A DNA stretch of 64,000 nucleotides from Mesorhizobium sp. ES1-1 (GCF_020164785.1 NZ_JAIUGX010000005.1:279096-343095); one strand, 5' to 3'; positions 54,541 to 64,000 are shown, counted from the first letter of the stretch. Numbers and translations: made by a program. Notes: generated from the sequence alone by a model not told the origin.

Positions 54541-55134
54541 ATGCCCAGAAAATCCAAAGCCGCCAAATCCCAGGCGCCGAAACTGCCTGAGGAGGAGGCC
54601 GAGCAGGTGCGCATCCGCCGCGAGATCGGCCATGATTTCGCGCTCCGGGAAGACGCTCTCGGACGCACGCGGCTGGCCGCGGGCACGCTCGAGGCGCGGC
54701 GTGTCTACGAGGTTTCCAATGATGGCTTCACCGCGACGGGGGGCATCGTGCGGGTGCGCAATGTCGACCCGTTGCTCGGCATCACTTCGCTGACGGGTCA
54801 GCAGCGCGAGGCGGGGTTGCGCTACCGCCAGCATTTCGAGTGCAGCCAGCAGGCCGGCGTCAAGCCGATGCGCTGGACGGAGCGCGTCGACGGCAGAAGC
54901 CATGGCGGCGGTATCGCCGACAGCGTGCTCGACGCCGGCCGCGCCCATGCCGCCGCCACCAGGGCGCTCGGCCACTGGGAGGTCGCCGCCGTGGTGCGAC
55001 ACGTCTGCTGCGCCGCGGAGTCGGTCAAGGCTGTCGCGGAAAAGACCGGCGAGGGCCGCGACGTGGTGACGAAACTGCTGAAGGTCGGGCTGGACCTGCT
55101 GGCGGTGCATTACGGCATGATGATGGGGCGGTGA
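54541..55134 (+). CDS. DUF6456-like protein
   Basis: 197 residues. VRNVDPLLGITSLTGQQREAGLRYRQHFE and ALGHWEVAAVVRHVCCAAESVKAVAEKTGEGRDVVTKLLKVGLDLLAVHYG follow the DUF6456 pattern found in alphaproteobacterial chromosomal and prophage proteins. The N-terminus is basic (RKSKAAKSQAPK). It ends the recognised prophage-like block; no terminase, capsid or integrase gene follows. Confidence 0.7.
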   Translation: MPRKSKAAKSQAPKLPEEEAEQVRIRREIGHDFALREDALGRTRLAAGTLEARRVYEVSNDGFTATGGIVRVRNVDPLLGITSLTGQQREAGLRYRQHFECSQQAGVKPMRWTERVDGRSHGGGIADSVLDAGRAHAAATRALGHWEVAAVVRHVCCAAESVKAVAEKTGEGRDVVTKLLKVGLDLLAVHYGMMMGR

Positions 55135-55231
55135 GCAGGGTTTAGCAGCACCGATGGACGCGCAGCATTGCTTTGGCGGCAGCCGTTTTGCCGACCGGCT
55201 AACTCCGCCCGACGAGCCGTTGCGGCAAGGC

Positions 55232-55237
55232 TTGACA
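55232..55237 (+). promoter_or_regulatory. -35 element before peptide gene 1
   Basis: TTGACA, 58 bases before the peptide ATG, followed by a weak -10. The same TTGACAGA occurs 57 bases before the paralogous gene at 63399. Confidence 0.45.
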
Positions 55238-55289
55238 GAATCTCGCTTCTCGCGCCATGTGACTTGTCGATTTGGCTAGGGGAAATCAG

Positions 55290-55376
55290 ATGAAAAAGAC
55301 CTACGAAAAGCCGGTTCTTTCGAAGCGCGAAAAGCTCTCGACCATCGTCGCCGTCCCCGCTTCGGTGACCACGTAA
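55290..55376 (+). CDS. 28-residue YxxPxL peptide (RiPP-precursor-like), copy 1
   Basis: The ATG follows GGGGA. The peptide starts MKKTYEKPVLSKREKLS and ends with a Thr/Val/Pro-rich part. YEKPVL fits YxxPxL, the motif that the RiPP-recognition element binds in lasso-peptide leaders. The closely related peptide at 63399 shares KKxY-KPxL-KREKLS. A hairpin lies 21 bases downstream. No lasso cyclase, protease or transporter is nearby, and the core region is short without an obvious ring Asp/Glu, so function is open. Confidence 0.6.
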   Translation: MKKTYEKPVLSKREKLSTIVAVPASVTT

Positions 55377-55397
55377 TCCAACGATCCGCTTATTAAA

Positions 55398-55428
55398 GCC
55401 CGCTGCCAGCATCAGCTGGTTGTCGGGC
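55398..55428 (+). terminator. Hairpin after peptide gene 1
   Basis: GCCCG / CGGGC and CCAGC / GCTGG pair around ATCA, followed by ATTTGT. A weak T-run; likely a terminator for the peptide gene. Confidence 0.5.
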
Positions 55429-55590
55429 ATTTGTCATGGCGTTTATGCCGTCGAGCAGGCTGGCGGCGTAGTGTAGACGGCCGGTTTTGCTCGAGCTTCG
55501 GCTGGAGCAGGTTGGGCGGCTGCTGCCGGGCTCGGCTCGAAAGCTCCCGCGCTGCTTCGCGCGGAACAATCAAGGCGCTACATGAACAGC

Positions 55591-55616
55591 AAAAGCCCCG
55601 GCACAAGACCGGGGCT
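55591..55616 (-). terminator. Intrinsic terminator of the secreted protein at 55652
   Basis: AGCCCCGG and CCGGGGCT pair around CACAAGA. On the minus strand the hairpin is followed by TTTT. It lies 36 bases after the stop of the gene at 55652. Confidence 0.85.
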
Positions 55617-55651
55617 CTGCTAGCACTGGAACTCAAAGTCCGCAGAAATGC

Positions 55652-55933
55652 TTACGGGCAGTTCTGGGCTTCCTGCTGTGTGGTCGCCGCATCGCCCGTG
55701 GTTGTTTTGCCATCGGCACCGGTCTTGCACTTGTCGGTGGCGCCCGATTGATCGGTCTGGGTCCCTGCCGCGGTGCCGCCGGCAGAGTTGCCGCTGTTGT
55801 TGTCGCCAGCCGTACCGCCGTTCGTCGTGCCCTGGCCGCTATTGCTGTTGCCGCCATCCGTGCCGGAGCTCTGCGCCATGGCGCCGCCGGCGAGGCTAAG
55901 GGTCAACATTGCTGCTGCGAGAATTTTCACCAT
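55652..55933 (-). CDS. Secreted Gly/Asn/Thr-rich low-complexity protein
   Basis: 93 residues. The signal peptide is VKILAAAMLTLSLAGGAMA with cleavage near AMA-QS. The mature part is almost entirely Gly, Asn, Ser and Thr (GTDGGNSNSGQGTTNGGTAG), ending with two Cys (DKCKTG and QNCP) that may form a disulfide. Probably periplasmic or surface; no family. Its own terminator follows at 55591. Confidence 0.7.
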   Translation of the reverse strand: MVKILAAAMLTLSLAGGAMAQSSGTDGGNSNSGQGTTNGGTAGDNNSGNSAGGTAAGTQTDQSGATDKCKTGADGKTTTGDAATTQQEAQNCP

Positions 55934-56277
55934 GTCCGTTCTCCATTGTGCCGCTTGATTGCGAACCGATGAAGGAACTTGGAATTTCGGCAGTGGTTCC
56001 CAGAAAATTATATAGTTCTGACATGGAACGAGAGGTCACAGACGAAGTTGGCCTCGTTGGTTCGGCTAAAGAGATTGCGATCTCGTCTGGGACTATTTGC
56101 TCATTGCTTCGGAATGATTGTCAGACTCTCTCGGCAGGGGCTCGTCCCGGATTTTCTCGGCTCGGCAATCCAATCCGGTCTTTGCGGGAACGTCTGACGG
56201 TCAGCGCGGGGCGGTGCAGGGCAGTGTAGATCGGGCCATGAGCGCGATCGTGCGGACCCGGCGCGTCAAGGAGATCC
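55934..56277. other. Intergenic stretch, no supported gene
   Basis: About 340 bases, somewhat less GC-rich than its surroundings. Two overlapping plus-strand frames of 70-100 codons exist (starting 55909 and 55979) but neither shows a ribosome site or a recognisable protein, so they are not called. Confidence 0.5.
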
Positions 56278-56610
56278 CTAGGAGGCCCGCGCGGCCTCTT
56301 CTTCGAGCTTGGCGAGCTTCTCCTTGATCTCCTTGGGATCGGCGTGCTCGAGCCCGACCACGTCGTTCCTGGTCTGGTTGAGCCCGACGATGATCTCGTC
56401 AAGCTTGGCGTGAATGGCGGCCGTGTCACGATATCCCTGGATCAGCACGACGCCCGTGATGACGATGGCGGCGACGGAGAGAGCGTAGGTGACGACGTTG
56501 GTCATGCCGAACGGCACCAGGGCGGTGCAGACAACCATGGCAAGGACCATCACGTAGAATCCCGGCGGACGGGACAGGAAATCGGCGGCAACGAAAAGCA
56601 CCTTGTTCAT
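56278..56610 (-). CDS. Low-affinity iron permease family protein
   Basis: 110 residues. Two membrane segments (GFYVMVLAMVVCTALVPFG and NVVTYALSVAAIVITGVVLIQ) are followed by GYRDTAAIHAKLDEIIVGLNQTRNDVVGLE, the RDTAAxxxKLDEL signature of the family. The C-terminus is charged and helical. The ATG at 56610 gives usual family length. Family naming comes from yeast Fet4; iron transport is not proven for bacterial members. Confidence 0.88.
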   Translation of the reverse strand: MNKVLFVAADFLSRPPGFYVMVLAMVVCTALVPFGMTNVVTYALSVAAIVITGVVLIQGYRDTAAIHAKLDEIIVGLNQTRNDVVGLEHADPKEIKEKLAKLEEEAARAS

Positions 56611-56811
56611 GCCGGCGACTTTCCTCCGAAACGGCGCGCACGTAGGACATCGATCGAGAGGTCTTCGACCGCGCCTTGCAATTGCGGCGAAAATCGATTC
56701 CGCCGATGCCAACATATTCATAAAAGCGCGCTGCTCTATAGGAACCGTGGCGCCCCTGCCGAAGTTTGCACAGGAAAGACGCTCACATGCTGTCTCGGTA
56801 AGGAGGACGCA

Positions 56812-57024
56812 ATGCCACCCTTTCAGATCGACGAAATGAATGGTGACGGTCTATCGGCGTCGCACGTCGCTAGCGGCGACACCGCTCTTGAAGCGCTGCA
56901 GAAGATCACCGGCAAGGCGATATCGACCCGGGCCTTGCAGCCTCACTGGTTCAGGGTGGTGGACGAAAGGGAAGGTAGCGTTTTCGAATATAGCGTCTGC
57001 GAGAACCTTATTTCTCGTCGATAG
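56812..57024 (+). CDS. Small hypothetical protein, 70 residues
   Basis: Starts MPPFQIDEMNGDGLSASHVA after a strong ribosome site (AAGGAGGA at 56800-56807). TALEALQKITGKAIS and PHWFRVVDEREGSVFEYSVCE look like a small alpha/beta domain. No signal or membrane segment. Not recognised; convergent with the ribbon-helix-helix-like gene 49 bases away. Confidence 0.65.
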   Translation: MPPFQIDEMNGDGLSASHVASGDTALEALQKITGKAISTRALQPHWFRVVDEREGSVFEYSVCENLISRR

Positions 57025-57073
57025 GTTTTCGCGCTGTCTTTCGGCCCATGGCGGAGTGGCGACAAGCCTGCCG

Positions 57074-57322
57074 TCACCGAGGCGGCGGTTGTGCGGGGCG
57101 AGGCTCGTCTTCTTCGGCGTTTAAAAGTCCAAAATCCGAGGAGCGCGTGCCGGTCTTGGCTCGAAGAAAGCCTTCCGCAGCCAGGCCGCGGCGCAGAAGT
57201 TCCCGCACAGCGGCGGCTCTGCTCGGCATGCGTTTGTCGAAGCGCCATGTGTCCAGGGCGGCGAATTCGTCCTCGTTCAGCATGACCTGGAGCCGTTCGG
57301 GACGCTCAATATTGTCTGTCAT
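57074..57322 (-). CDS. Ribbon-helix-helix-like protein
   Basis: 82 residues. RLQVMLNEDEFAALDTWRFD, then KRMPSRAAAVRELLRRGLAAEG, fit a ribbon-helix-helix DNA-binding domain (strand, then two helices with SRAAAVREL). Such proteins are often antitoxins, but no toxin gene is adjacent, so an autonomous regulator is more likely. The ATG at 57322 is chosen because the RHH strand follows soon after it. Confidence 0.72.
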   Translation of the reverse strand: MTDNIERPERLQVMLNEDEFAALDTWRFDKRMPSRAAAVRELLRRGLAAEGFLRAKTGTRSSDFGLLNAEEDEPRPAQPPPR

Positions 57323-57587
57323 CGCGAGGCTCCTTGTTGGGCAAAGGCCGTGAGCGGAATGAGTAGGACACCTACGCTGCTCACAATTGGTCACTGGCCC
57401 GTTTTGTTCCGATGCCGTCAAAAACATTTGTTGCGGTAGCTACTAACAGTGTATCGCTTTATCCATTGGCTAAAACTACTAACTGATTGATATTGCTAAA
57501 TAATTTTAAGAACGGTCTTGCTTTAACCGAAGCTGCGGTGCATGCTGGACTTGAGGGCAAAACCCGGTCCAAGGACAGGAGTTGAGC

Positions 57588-57881
57588 ATGAACCACTACC
57601 CGATCGAACTGCGGGACGATTTGAATCACACGCTCGTGAAGGCAATCCATGATTTCGGGATCATCAATGTGCCAGTCCTGGCGGCGCAGGTGGCAGCGCG
57701 TCACCGCGACCTGTGTGCAAGCGACGCCGAGCGCCTGATCCTGGGCTTCGCGGAGCTTTACAACGCACCCCTCGAGTTCGACCGAACCGGTTGCGACTGG
57801 CACTCGAGGCCGCCGGTCGGTGGAGGCAATAAGGGACTGCTCCTGGAGATCGTCCAGAATGAGTTCAGCCGGGCGGCGTGA
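57588..57881 (+). CDS. Hypothetical protein, 97 residues
   Basis: Begins MNHYPIELRDDLNHTLVKAI after AGGAG, with 7-base spacing. GIINVPVLAAQVAARHRDLCASDAERLIL looks like a helix-turn-helix-sized bundle; the C-terminus has GGGNKGLLLEIVQNEF. No known family. It may be a small DNA-binding or adaptor protein. It lies alone between AT-rich spacers. Confidence 0.62.
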   Translation: MNHYPIELRDDLNHTLVKAIHDFGIINVPVLAAQVAARHRDLCASDAERLILGFAELYNAPLEFDRTGCDWHSRPPVGGGNKGLLLEIVQNEFSRAA

Positions 57882-58005
57882 TTATCAATTGTACGTTTCC
57901 GACATTTCTCTGCCCGGCGACCGACAAGAGTTTGCCCGCTGCCGCTAACCGCGAATGAACCCCTGCAATGTCCCTGGCGGGGAGGGGTCAAGTCCCCTTG
58001 ATCGG

Positions 58006-58782
58006 TTATCGGACCACGGAATTGAGTGCGCCGAAGAGCCTGGAATAGTCCGCTTCCGGAACACCGTAACCGCCGCTGGCAAGGGCAACCAGACCGGGGC
58101 GGTTCAGGATGACGACCTCTCCCCTTAGTGACCGGATCAGGGCAAGACCTTCCAACTCCTGCAGGGCGACGGTTACACCAGGGCGCCTTACGCCCAGCAT
58201 GGTGGCAAGGAATTCATGGGTGATCGAAAACCGAATTCCCACAACGCGGTCGTCGCACATCAGCAACCATCGCGCCAGCCGGTCCGTCAATTTCAGCCGC
58301 GCGTTGACCAGCGCCGTAAATCCGGTCTGGACTTGCAGGTAATTGACGAAGCGCAGCAGGAACAGGCGCAAGGTCGGGCTGGCCGCCAGAGCGGCGTTGA
58401 AGCTGGCCGCGTCGATGCGCATGGCCTCGCCCTCGAGTTGGACGTAGCAGGCCAGCGGCGAGCGGTCGTCGGCCATCACCAGCGAATATCCAGCCATGCC
58501 TTCACAGCCGATAAAACCGATTTCCGCCTCCTGTCCGGCGGGCGTGCGCGCCACCACCGAGGCTATGCCGTGCTCGATGAAATAGACGGCTTCGATCGGG
58601 ACATCGGGTGTGACGAGCGGCATTCTCAGCGGCAATGCCACCCGTAGGAAACTAGGCTTAAGCAGCGCGAGATCCGCAGCGCTCATCCTGCGCAACAGCT
58701 CGTTTCGGAAGCCGGAAATGGAGGATAGCGGATAGGCCGGCGCCGGGGCGGTGACAGTCGATGTGGCGGTTTGATCGATCAA
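58006..58782 (-). CDS. Crp/Fnr-family transcriptional regulator
   Basis: About 258 residues. The cyclic-nucleotide-binding-like barrel is LPLRMPLVTPDVPIEAVYFIEHGIASVVART, then GQEAEIGFIGCEGMAG. The winged helix is RWLLMCDDRVVGIRFSITHEFLATMLGVRRPGVTVALQEL. No Fnr-type N-terminal Cys cluster is seen. The start is uncertain: TTG at 58782 has GGGAG eight bases upstream and its first four codons form the palindrome TTGATCGATCAA, whereas another TTG at 58827 lacks a ribosome site. Ligand and targets are unknown. Confidence 0.88.
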   Translation of the reverse strand: MIDQTATSTVTAPAPAYPLSSISGFRNELLRRMSAADLALLKPSFLRVALPLRMPLVTPDVPIEAVYFIEHGIASVVARTPAGQEAEIGFIGCEGMAGYSLVMADDRSPLACYVQLEGEAMRIDAASFNAALAASPTLRLFLLRFVNYLQVQTGFTALVNARLKLTDRLARWLLMCDDRVVGIRFSITHEFLATMLGVRRPGVTVALQELEGLALIRSLRGEVVILNRPGLVALASGGYGVPEADYSRLFGALNSVVR

Positions 58783-59092
58783 GTATCTGACTCCCGCAGG
58801 GGGCGGGAGCACGATTGACACTCTCAAGCGCCAGTGCCCGTGAGATGGCTGGCGACAGACGCATCATACGCCTGCAGCAATGCAATAGCCAGTCCGCGCT
58901 GCCCGAAAGCGTGCCAATCGACGCTTTCGGTCGGTTCGATGCCGCTAACGCGATTGATTCAGGCCCCGGATGGCGGTAGATGCCGCGCTTGATGGCGATT
59001 TGGCCGCTGATGCTGCCTTCGCACAACCAAACCTGCCTTGATGTTTATCGGAGGAGATTAGACGCTCGGGCCAACACCGATGGGAATATCTA

Positions 59093-59293
59093 TTGCCGAA
59101 AGACAGATTTGAATGCCTGCAGGATCCGTCCGGCCGTTGGATGGTTTGGGATCATACGACAGGCGAAGCGGCAAGGCTGGGCGGCATCGAGTTGCGAAAC
59201 CAGGACAAGCACCGCAGCGAAATCGCCCGCGATATCCTCAGACGGATCTTCAAGACCGGGCTGCACGCAAAGGCCGCCAAGCGCGGCTGTTGA
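59093..59293 (+). CDS. Small conserved-looking protein, 66 residues
   Basis: RFECLQDPSGRWMVWDHTTGEAARLGG resembles a short beta-rich protein type common in Rhizobiales (xDPSGxWxVWD). The C-terminus is helical and basic (DILRRIFKTGLHAKAAKRG). The start is TTG at 59093 without a strong ribosome site, so the exact start is doubtful. It ends 54 bases before the convergent catalase stop. Confidence 0.5.
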   Translation: MPKDRFECLQDPSGRWMVWDHTTGEAARLGGIELRNQDKHRSEIARDILRRIFKTGLHAKAAKRGC

Positions 59294-59346
59294 ACGGGCG
59301 CGGGGGGCTTTGAATGCCGCCCGCGCTTCGAGCCTGATCGATTGCT

Positions 59347-61455
<2,109 letters not shown>

Positions 61456-61540
61456 GTCGGGACCCTTCAGGATTGAGCGCGTGCCGCGCTGATACTTCAA
61501 TGCTTGCGGTTGCGAAGCGTTCCGGGCCCGCACCGCGCCA

Positions 61541-61573
61541 AACAAAAGGCCGCCCGCTTGGGCGGACGGCCTT
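61541..61573 (-). terminator. Terminator after csbD
   Basis: AAAGGCCG / CGGCCTTT with CCGC / GCGG inside form a strong stem. On the minus strand it ends in TTTTGTTT. It lies 27 bases after the csbD stop and upstream of the catalase start. Confidence 0.8.
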
Positions 61574-61599
61574 TGTCGGCTTCTCAGATCGAGACGCGA

Positions 61600-61815
61600 T
61601 CAGAGATTCTTGTTGATCTTCGCCGCGGTCTTGTTGGTGGCATCCTTCACAGCGGACTTGGCGTCGCCGACCGCCTCCTGGACCTTGCCCTTGGCATCCT
61701 GCGCAGCGCCTTCGGCGCGCAGGCGATCATTGCCGACGACCTTGCCGACGCCTTCCTTGGTCTTGCCGACTGCCTGATTGGCGAGACCCGATGCCTTGTC
61801 GCTGGTGCTTCCCAT
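61600..61815 (-). CDS. CsbD family stress protein
   Basis: 71 residues. [46 protein letters not shown] is the CsbD repeat pattern (GxxKxxxGxxxGDxxLxxEGxxxxxxGxxQ). General stress-response proteins of unknown mechanism, usually under an alternative sigma factor. AGGAAC precedes the ATG. It is upstream of the catalase gene on the same strand but separated by a terminator. Confidence 0.94.
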   Translation of the reverse strand: MGSTSDKASGLANQAVGKTKEGVGKVVGNDRLRAEGAAQDAKGKVQEAVGDAKSAVKDATNKTAAKINKNL

Positions 61816-62193
61816 GGAACTGTTCCTTTTCACGAATTGATTGGCTGTGCGAAAACCAACGTCGGGCGGCCCCGAAGGTTCCTTACGAGCCGTTCCGAAC
61901 CAAGCAGAAAGCGGGATGCAAAAGGCCCGCCACCGACGCGAATCGTGACGGGCCCTCTGGAGTCGGCCGGGCGTCCCACCGCCCGGCTGGTTACAAAACT
62001 TCGCCGCAGGATGATCGTTCCGCGCGACGGCCGAGGCTTGCCTCCGGCAGTCGTGGCTGGCTGACACAAAAATCCCCGCCGGCCGAAGCCTGACGGGGTA
62101 TTTGAATGGAGGAGGTGGATCGAATGGGAGAACGATCCGGCCTGATAACGCGGCTTTGTACTAAAGGTTCCAAGGCCGCTGTGTGAGCGGCGA
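61816..62193. other. Spacer with stem-loops, no gene supported
   Basis: About 380 bases between the minus-strand dehydrogenase and csbD. It holds a GGCCCG/CGGGCC stem (61923-61953), a GCCGGGCG/CGCCCGGC hairpin (61966-61987) and the terminator at 62066-62098. No open frame has a ribosome site. Confidence 0.55.
62066..62098 (-). terminator. Terminator of the 2-hydroxyacid dehydrogenase gene
   Basis: On the minus strand CCCCGTCAGGC and GCCGGCGGGG pair around a TTCG tetraloop (one bulged A), followed by ATTTTTG. It lies about 95 bases after the stop at 62194. Confidence 0.75.
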
Positions 62194-63225
62194 TCAGTTC
62201 CTGTCGGCCGGTTTGGATCGCATGCGCGACACCGTCTCGCGCTCGGCACGCTTCGACCTGAGCGGTGGCAGCCCGCGATCGATCAGGTCCATATCTTCCA
62301 GCACCATGTCGCCCATGCGCTTGAAGGCGATGTCGAGCGCGCCGGCGCGGTGGGCCGAGCGCAGGAAGCCGGGCAGGGTGCGCACGGGGTGGTCAAGCGC
62401 CAGCGGCTCCTCGGGGAAGACATCGCTTGCGGCGACAATGTGGCCGCTCTTCACCGCTGCCATCAGTGCCGGGAAATCGACGATTCCGGCACGGCTGAGC
62501 AGGATGAAGGCGGCGCCCTCGCGCATGCTTGCGAAGGCCTCCGCGCCGAGAAAGCCCTGGTTCTCGGATGTCACCGAGGCGACGACGAAGACGAAGTCGC
62601 TTTGCGTCAAAACCTGGTCCAGTGAAGCCGGCTCCACGCCATTGTCGATGAGGATCGAGGGCGGCAGCCAGGGATCGAAGACGCGGGTGCGGGTGCGGAA
62701 GCCTGCCAGCAGCCGGTTCAGCGCCCGGCCGAGATCACCGAAGCCGATAATGCCGACATCGGCGCCTGAGAGCAGCCGCGCCGTCTGGTTGCCGTCGCCG
62801 CCCCAGAGCTCCTTGCCCTGGCGAAAGGCAAGGTCGGCGTCGACGATATTGCGGGCGAGGTTGAGCGCCATGGCAAGGCCAAGCTCGGCGACCGGCTCGG
62901 CGAACACCAGCCCGGTGGTGACGACATGGATGCCGCGCGCGAACAGCGTCTCGTAGGGCATGTTGTTGAGCAGATTGGTCTCGACATTGAAGACGCAGCG
63001 CAGCGCTTTCATCTCGGCCAGCGTCTCCGGCGTGATCGGCGGCTGGCCGATGATGTAGCGCGCCTGCGCCAGCACATCGGCGGGAAGGCCGGCCAGGCCC
63101 TCCGGCGTCGTCTCGACGATGCGGTATCGCTTCCGCAGGCGGGCGAGCTGCTCCGGGGTGAAGATCAGGTCGAGCGTGCGCGGTTCCGGCGCGCTGATGA
63201 CCAGCGGCAATTCGCTCTCAGGCAT
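62194..63225 (-). CDS. D-2-hydroxyacid dehydrogenase family protein
   Basis: 343 residues with the two-domain formate/glycerate dehydrogenase fold. The NAD loop is VGIIGFGDLGRALNRLLAGF (GxGxxG). The catalytic Arg is in LLSRAGIVD, the Glu in DVFPEEPLALDHP and the His in RSAHRAGAL. VFNVETNLLNNMPYETLFARGIHVV is the substrate-domain hinge. It oxidises or reduces a 2-hydroxy/2-oxo acid; substrate not identified. It has its own terminator. Confidence 0.94.
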   Translation of the reverse strand: MPESELPLVISAPEPRTLDLIFTPEQLARLRKRYRIVETTPEGLAGLPADVLAQARYIIGQPPITPETLAEMKALRCVFNVETNLLNNMPYETLFARGIHVVTTGLVFAEPVAELGLAMALNLARNIVDADLAFRQGKELWGGDGNQTARLLSGADVGIIGFGDLGRALNRLLAGFRTRTRVFDPWLPPSILIDNGVEPASLDQVLTQSDFVFVVASVTSENQGFLGAEAFASMREGAAFILLSRAGIVDFPALMAAVKSGHIVAASDVFPEEPLALDHPVRTLPGFLRSAHRAGALDIAFKRMGDMVLEDMDLIDRGLPPLRSKRAERETVSRMRSKPADRN

Positions 63226-63341
63226 TGTCTAATCCTCCCGGCGCGATCCGTCCGCGTGCCCTGGTTTCTACATGCCGTTCTCCCCTCCCGGCAAGCACCG
63301 AAAATGCCCGTTAGGATCATGCAGGGATAGGCCCGGCCCGG

Positions 63342-63347
63342 TTGACA
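63342..63347 (+). promoter_or_regulatory. -35 element before peptide gene 2
   Basis: TTGACA with a weak -10 (GATCAT, 15 bases away), 57 bases before the GTG start; matches the element before peptide gene 1. Confidence 0.45.
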
Positions 63348-63398
63348 GAGGGCAGCGAAGCGGATCATTTGCCTCCGTCTGAACGAGGAGCACCATCG

Positions 63399-63494
63399 GT
63401 GAAGAAGTACGTCAAGCCGACGCTGGAAAAGCGTGAGAAACTCTCTGCTGTCACGGCCGAGCCGGTCGGATCGAATATACCGCCACCGCCTTGA
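63399..63494 (+). CDS. 31-residue YxxPxL peptide (RiPP-precursor-like), copy 2
   Basis: Start GTG with GAGGAG eight bases upstream. The peptide begins MKKYVKPTLEKREKLSAVTA and ends in a Pro-rich NIPPPP. YVKPTL fits YxxPxL. The shared KREKLS and the same promoter geometry tie it to copy 1 at 55290. A strong intrinsic terminator (63548-63580) closes it, so it is its own unit. No maturation enzymes occur in the window. It may be an orphan precursor, or a small regulatory peptide with a leader-like motif. Confidence 0.65.
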   Translation: MKKYVKPTLEKREKLSAVTAEPVGSNIPPPP

Positions 63495-63547
63495 GCGGCC
63501 GGGATTGGTCTGCCCGCCCGAACATCATGGTTCGGGTCGGTAACTGC

Positions 63548-63580
63548 AAGGCGCGATCGGTCGATCGCGCCTTTTGCTTT
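63548..63580 (+). terminator. Intrinsic terminator of peptide gene 2
   Basis: AAGGCGCGATC and GATCGCGCCTT pair perfectly, followed by TTGCTTTT. It lies 54 bases after the peptide stop. Confidence 0.9.
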
Positions 63581-63726
63581 TCGGTTCCCCGGAACCGGCA
63601 AAGTGTCGAGGCCAGGCATCCGCGGTGCCGCGAAATTGACAGGATAGTCGCCCTGCGTCATGCTTGAGGCCAGTCGCCGGGCCGCGCAAGCGGCCGTGTT
63701 GTGTCATGGCGACCGAGGGCAGCGTC

Positions 63727-63951
63727 ATGTTCAGTCCCGTCATAGGCCAAAAGGCCAAGCGCGCCGCGGTGCGCAAAGCACTCGACCAGCATAAGGTGTA
63801 CGTCACCGCGCAGAGCTTTTCGGCCGGCCAGTATAGCGCGCGAGTGTTGGTCGACGGCGAGGCCTACTGGGTCGATGAATTCCGGCTGTCGCAGCTGCGG
63901 CAGGGGCTGTCGCCGGCCGAGCTGGAGCTGACGCCTGCGACCGACGATTGA
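63727..63951 (+). CDS. Small hypothetical protein, 74 residues
   Basis: MFSPVIGQKAKRAAVRKALD, then HKVYVTAQSFSAGQYSARVLVDGEAYWVDEFRLSQLRQG, looks like a basic helix followed by a beta-rich domain. The ATG at 63727 has GAGGG eight bases upstream and is preferred to an ATG at 63706. No known family. The window ends 49 bases later; nothing further is seen. Confidence 0.6.
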   Translation: MFSPVIGQKAKRAAVRKALDQHKVYVTAQSFSAGQYSARVLVDGEAYWVDEFRLSQLRQGLSPAELELTPATDD

Positions 63952-64000
63952 GAGTGGCCGCCGTTTCTTCGCACTGCTGCGGGAAATTCGAAATGCTGGC

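Noticed and set aside
55909..56229. Two overlapping plus-strand frames in the spacer
   Set aside because: No ribosome site, no domain, and they overlap each other in different frames.
57074..57881. Ribbon-helix-helix gene plus the gene at 57588 as a toxin-antitoxin pair
   Set aside because: They are on opposite strands, 265 bases apart, and the second protein has no toxin motif.

Overview
The window looks like chromosomal DNA from a GC-rich alphaproteobacterium of the order Hyphomicrobiales, most like Mesorhizobium or a close relative. I infer this from GcrA-type and DUF982 proteins, an HWE-family histidine kinase, groESL behind a CIRCE operator, XRE/MmyB regulators, and several families of long palindromic intergenic repeats. 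No rRNA, tRNA, CRISPR array or transposase was found.

Layout. 1-1.75 kb: a surface-polysaccharide pair (truncated UDP-galactopyranose mutase plus a glycosyltransferase). 2.1-9.2 kb: htpG behind a heat-shock-type promoter, a luciferase-like monooxygenase, an aldehyde dehydrogenase and a large amidase. 9.4-14.2 kb: a small secreted protein, a PAS/HWE kinase with a receiver-only partner, and a DUF763 protein. 14.5-17.6 kb: a DUF1488 pair divergent from groES-groEL. 17.8-22.8 kb: free-methionine-sulfoxide reductase, an ArsR-controlled operon (SRPBCC, VOC, DUF1801), cupin plus aldo/keto reductase, and a GNAT. 22.8-24.5 kb: a Xre-RES toxin-antitoxin pair bracketed by two copies of one palindromic repeat. 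24.6-26.1 kb: ArsR regulator and old-yellow-enzyme reductase. 26.1-30.9 kb (minus strand): Lrp regulator, saccharopine-dehydrogenase-like enzyme and a complete polar amino acid ABC importer. 31.1-35.8 kb: universal stress protein, phosphatase, VOC, SDR plus ECF sigma factor with a SnoaL domain, and an RNA pseudouridine synthase.

35.9-39.9 kb holds a compact, unassigned group: sulfotransferase, a GNAT-like protein, cytochrome P450 and an ATP-grasp-like protein. It may be a small tailoring or conjugation pathway. 40-45.3 kb: MmyB regulator divergent from an SDR, a frameshifted RibD/DHFR-like gene and a membrane diguanylate cyclase. 45.5-49.3 kb: a sugar ABC importer with a twin-arginine binding protein.

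49.3-55.1 kb resembles the control and replication end of a decayed prophage: S24/XRE repressor, GcrA-like protein, DUF1376, DUF6456 and two DUF982 genes. A 14-bp sequence shared by two of its promoter regions may be the repressor operator. 55.1-64 kb: small stress and hypothetical genes, a Crp/Fnr regulator, large-subunit catalase, CsbD and a 2-hydroxyacid dehydrogenase.

Two paralogous mini-genes (55.3 and 63.4 kb) encode 28- and 31-residue peptides. Both carry the YxxPxL motif known from lasso-peptide leaders, and each has its own TTGACA element and a hairpin downstream. No maturation genes are nearby. These peptides and the sulfotransferase/P450 group are the most interesting contents.
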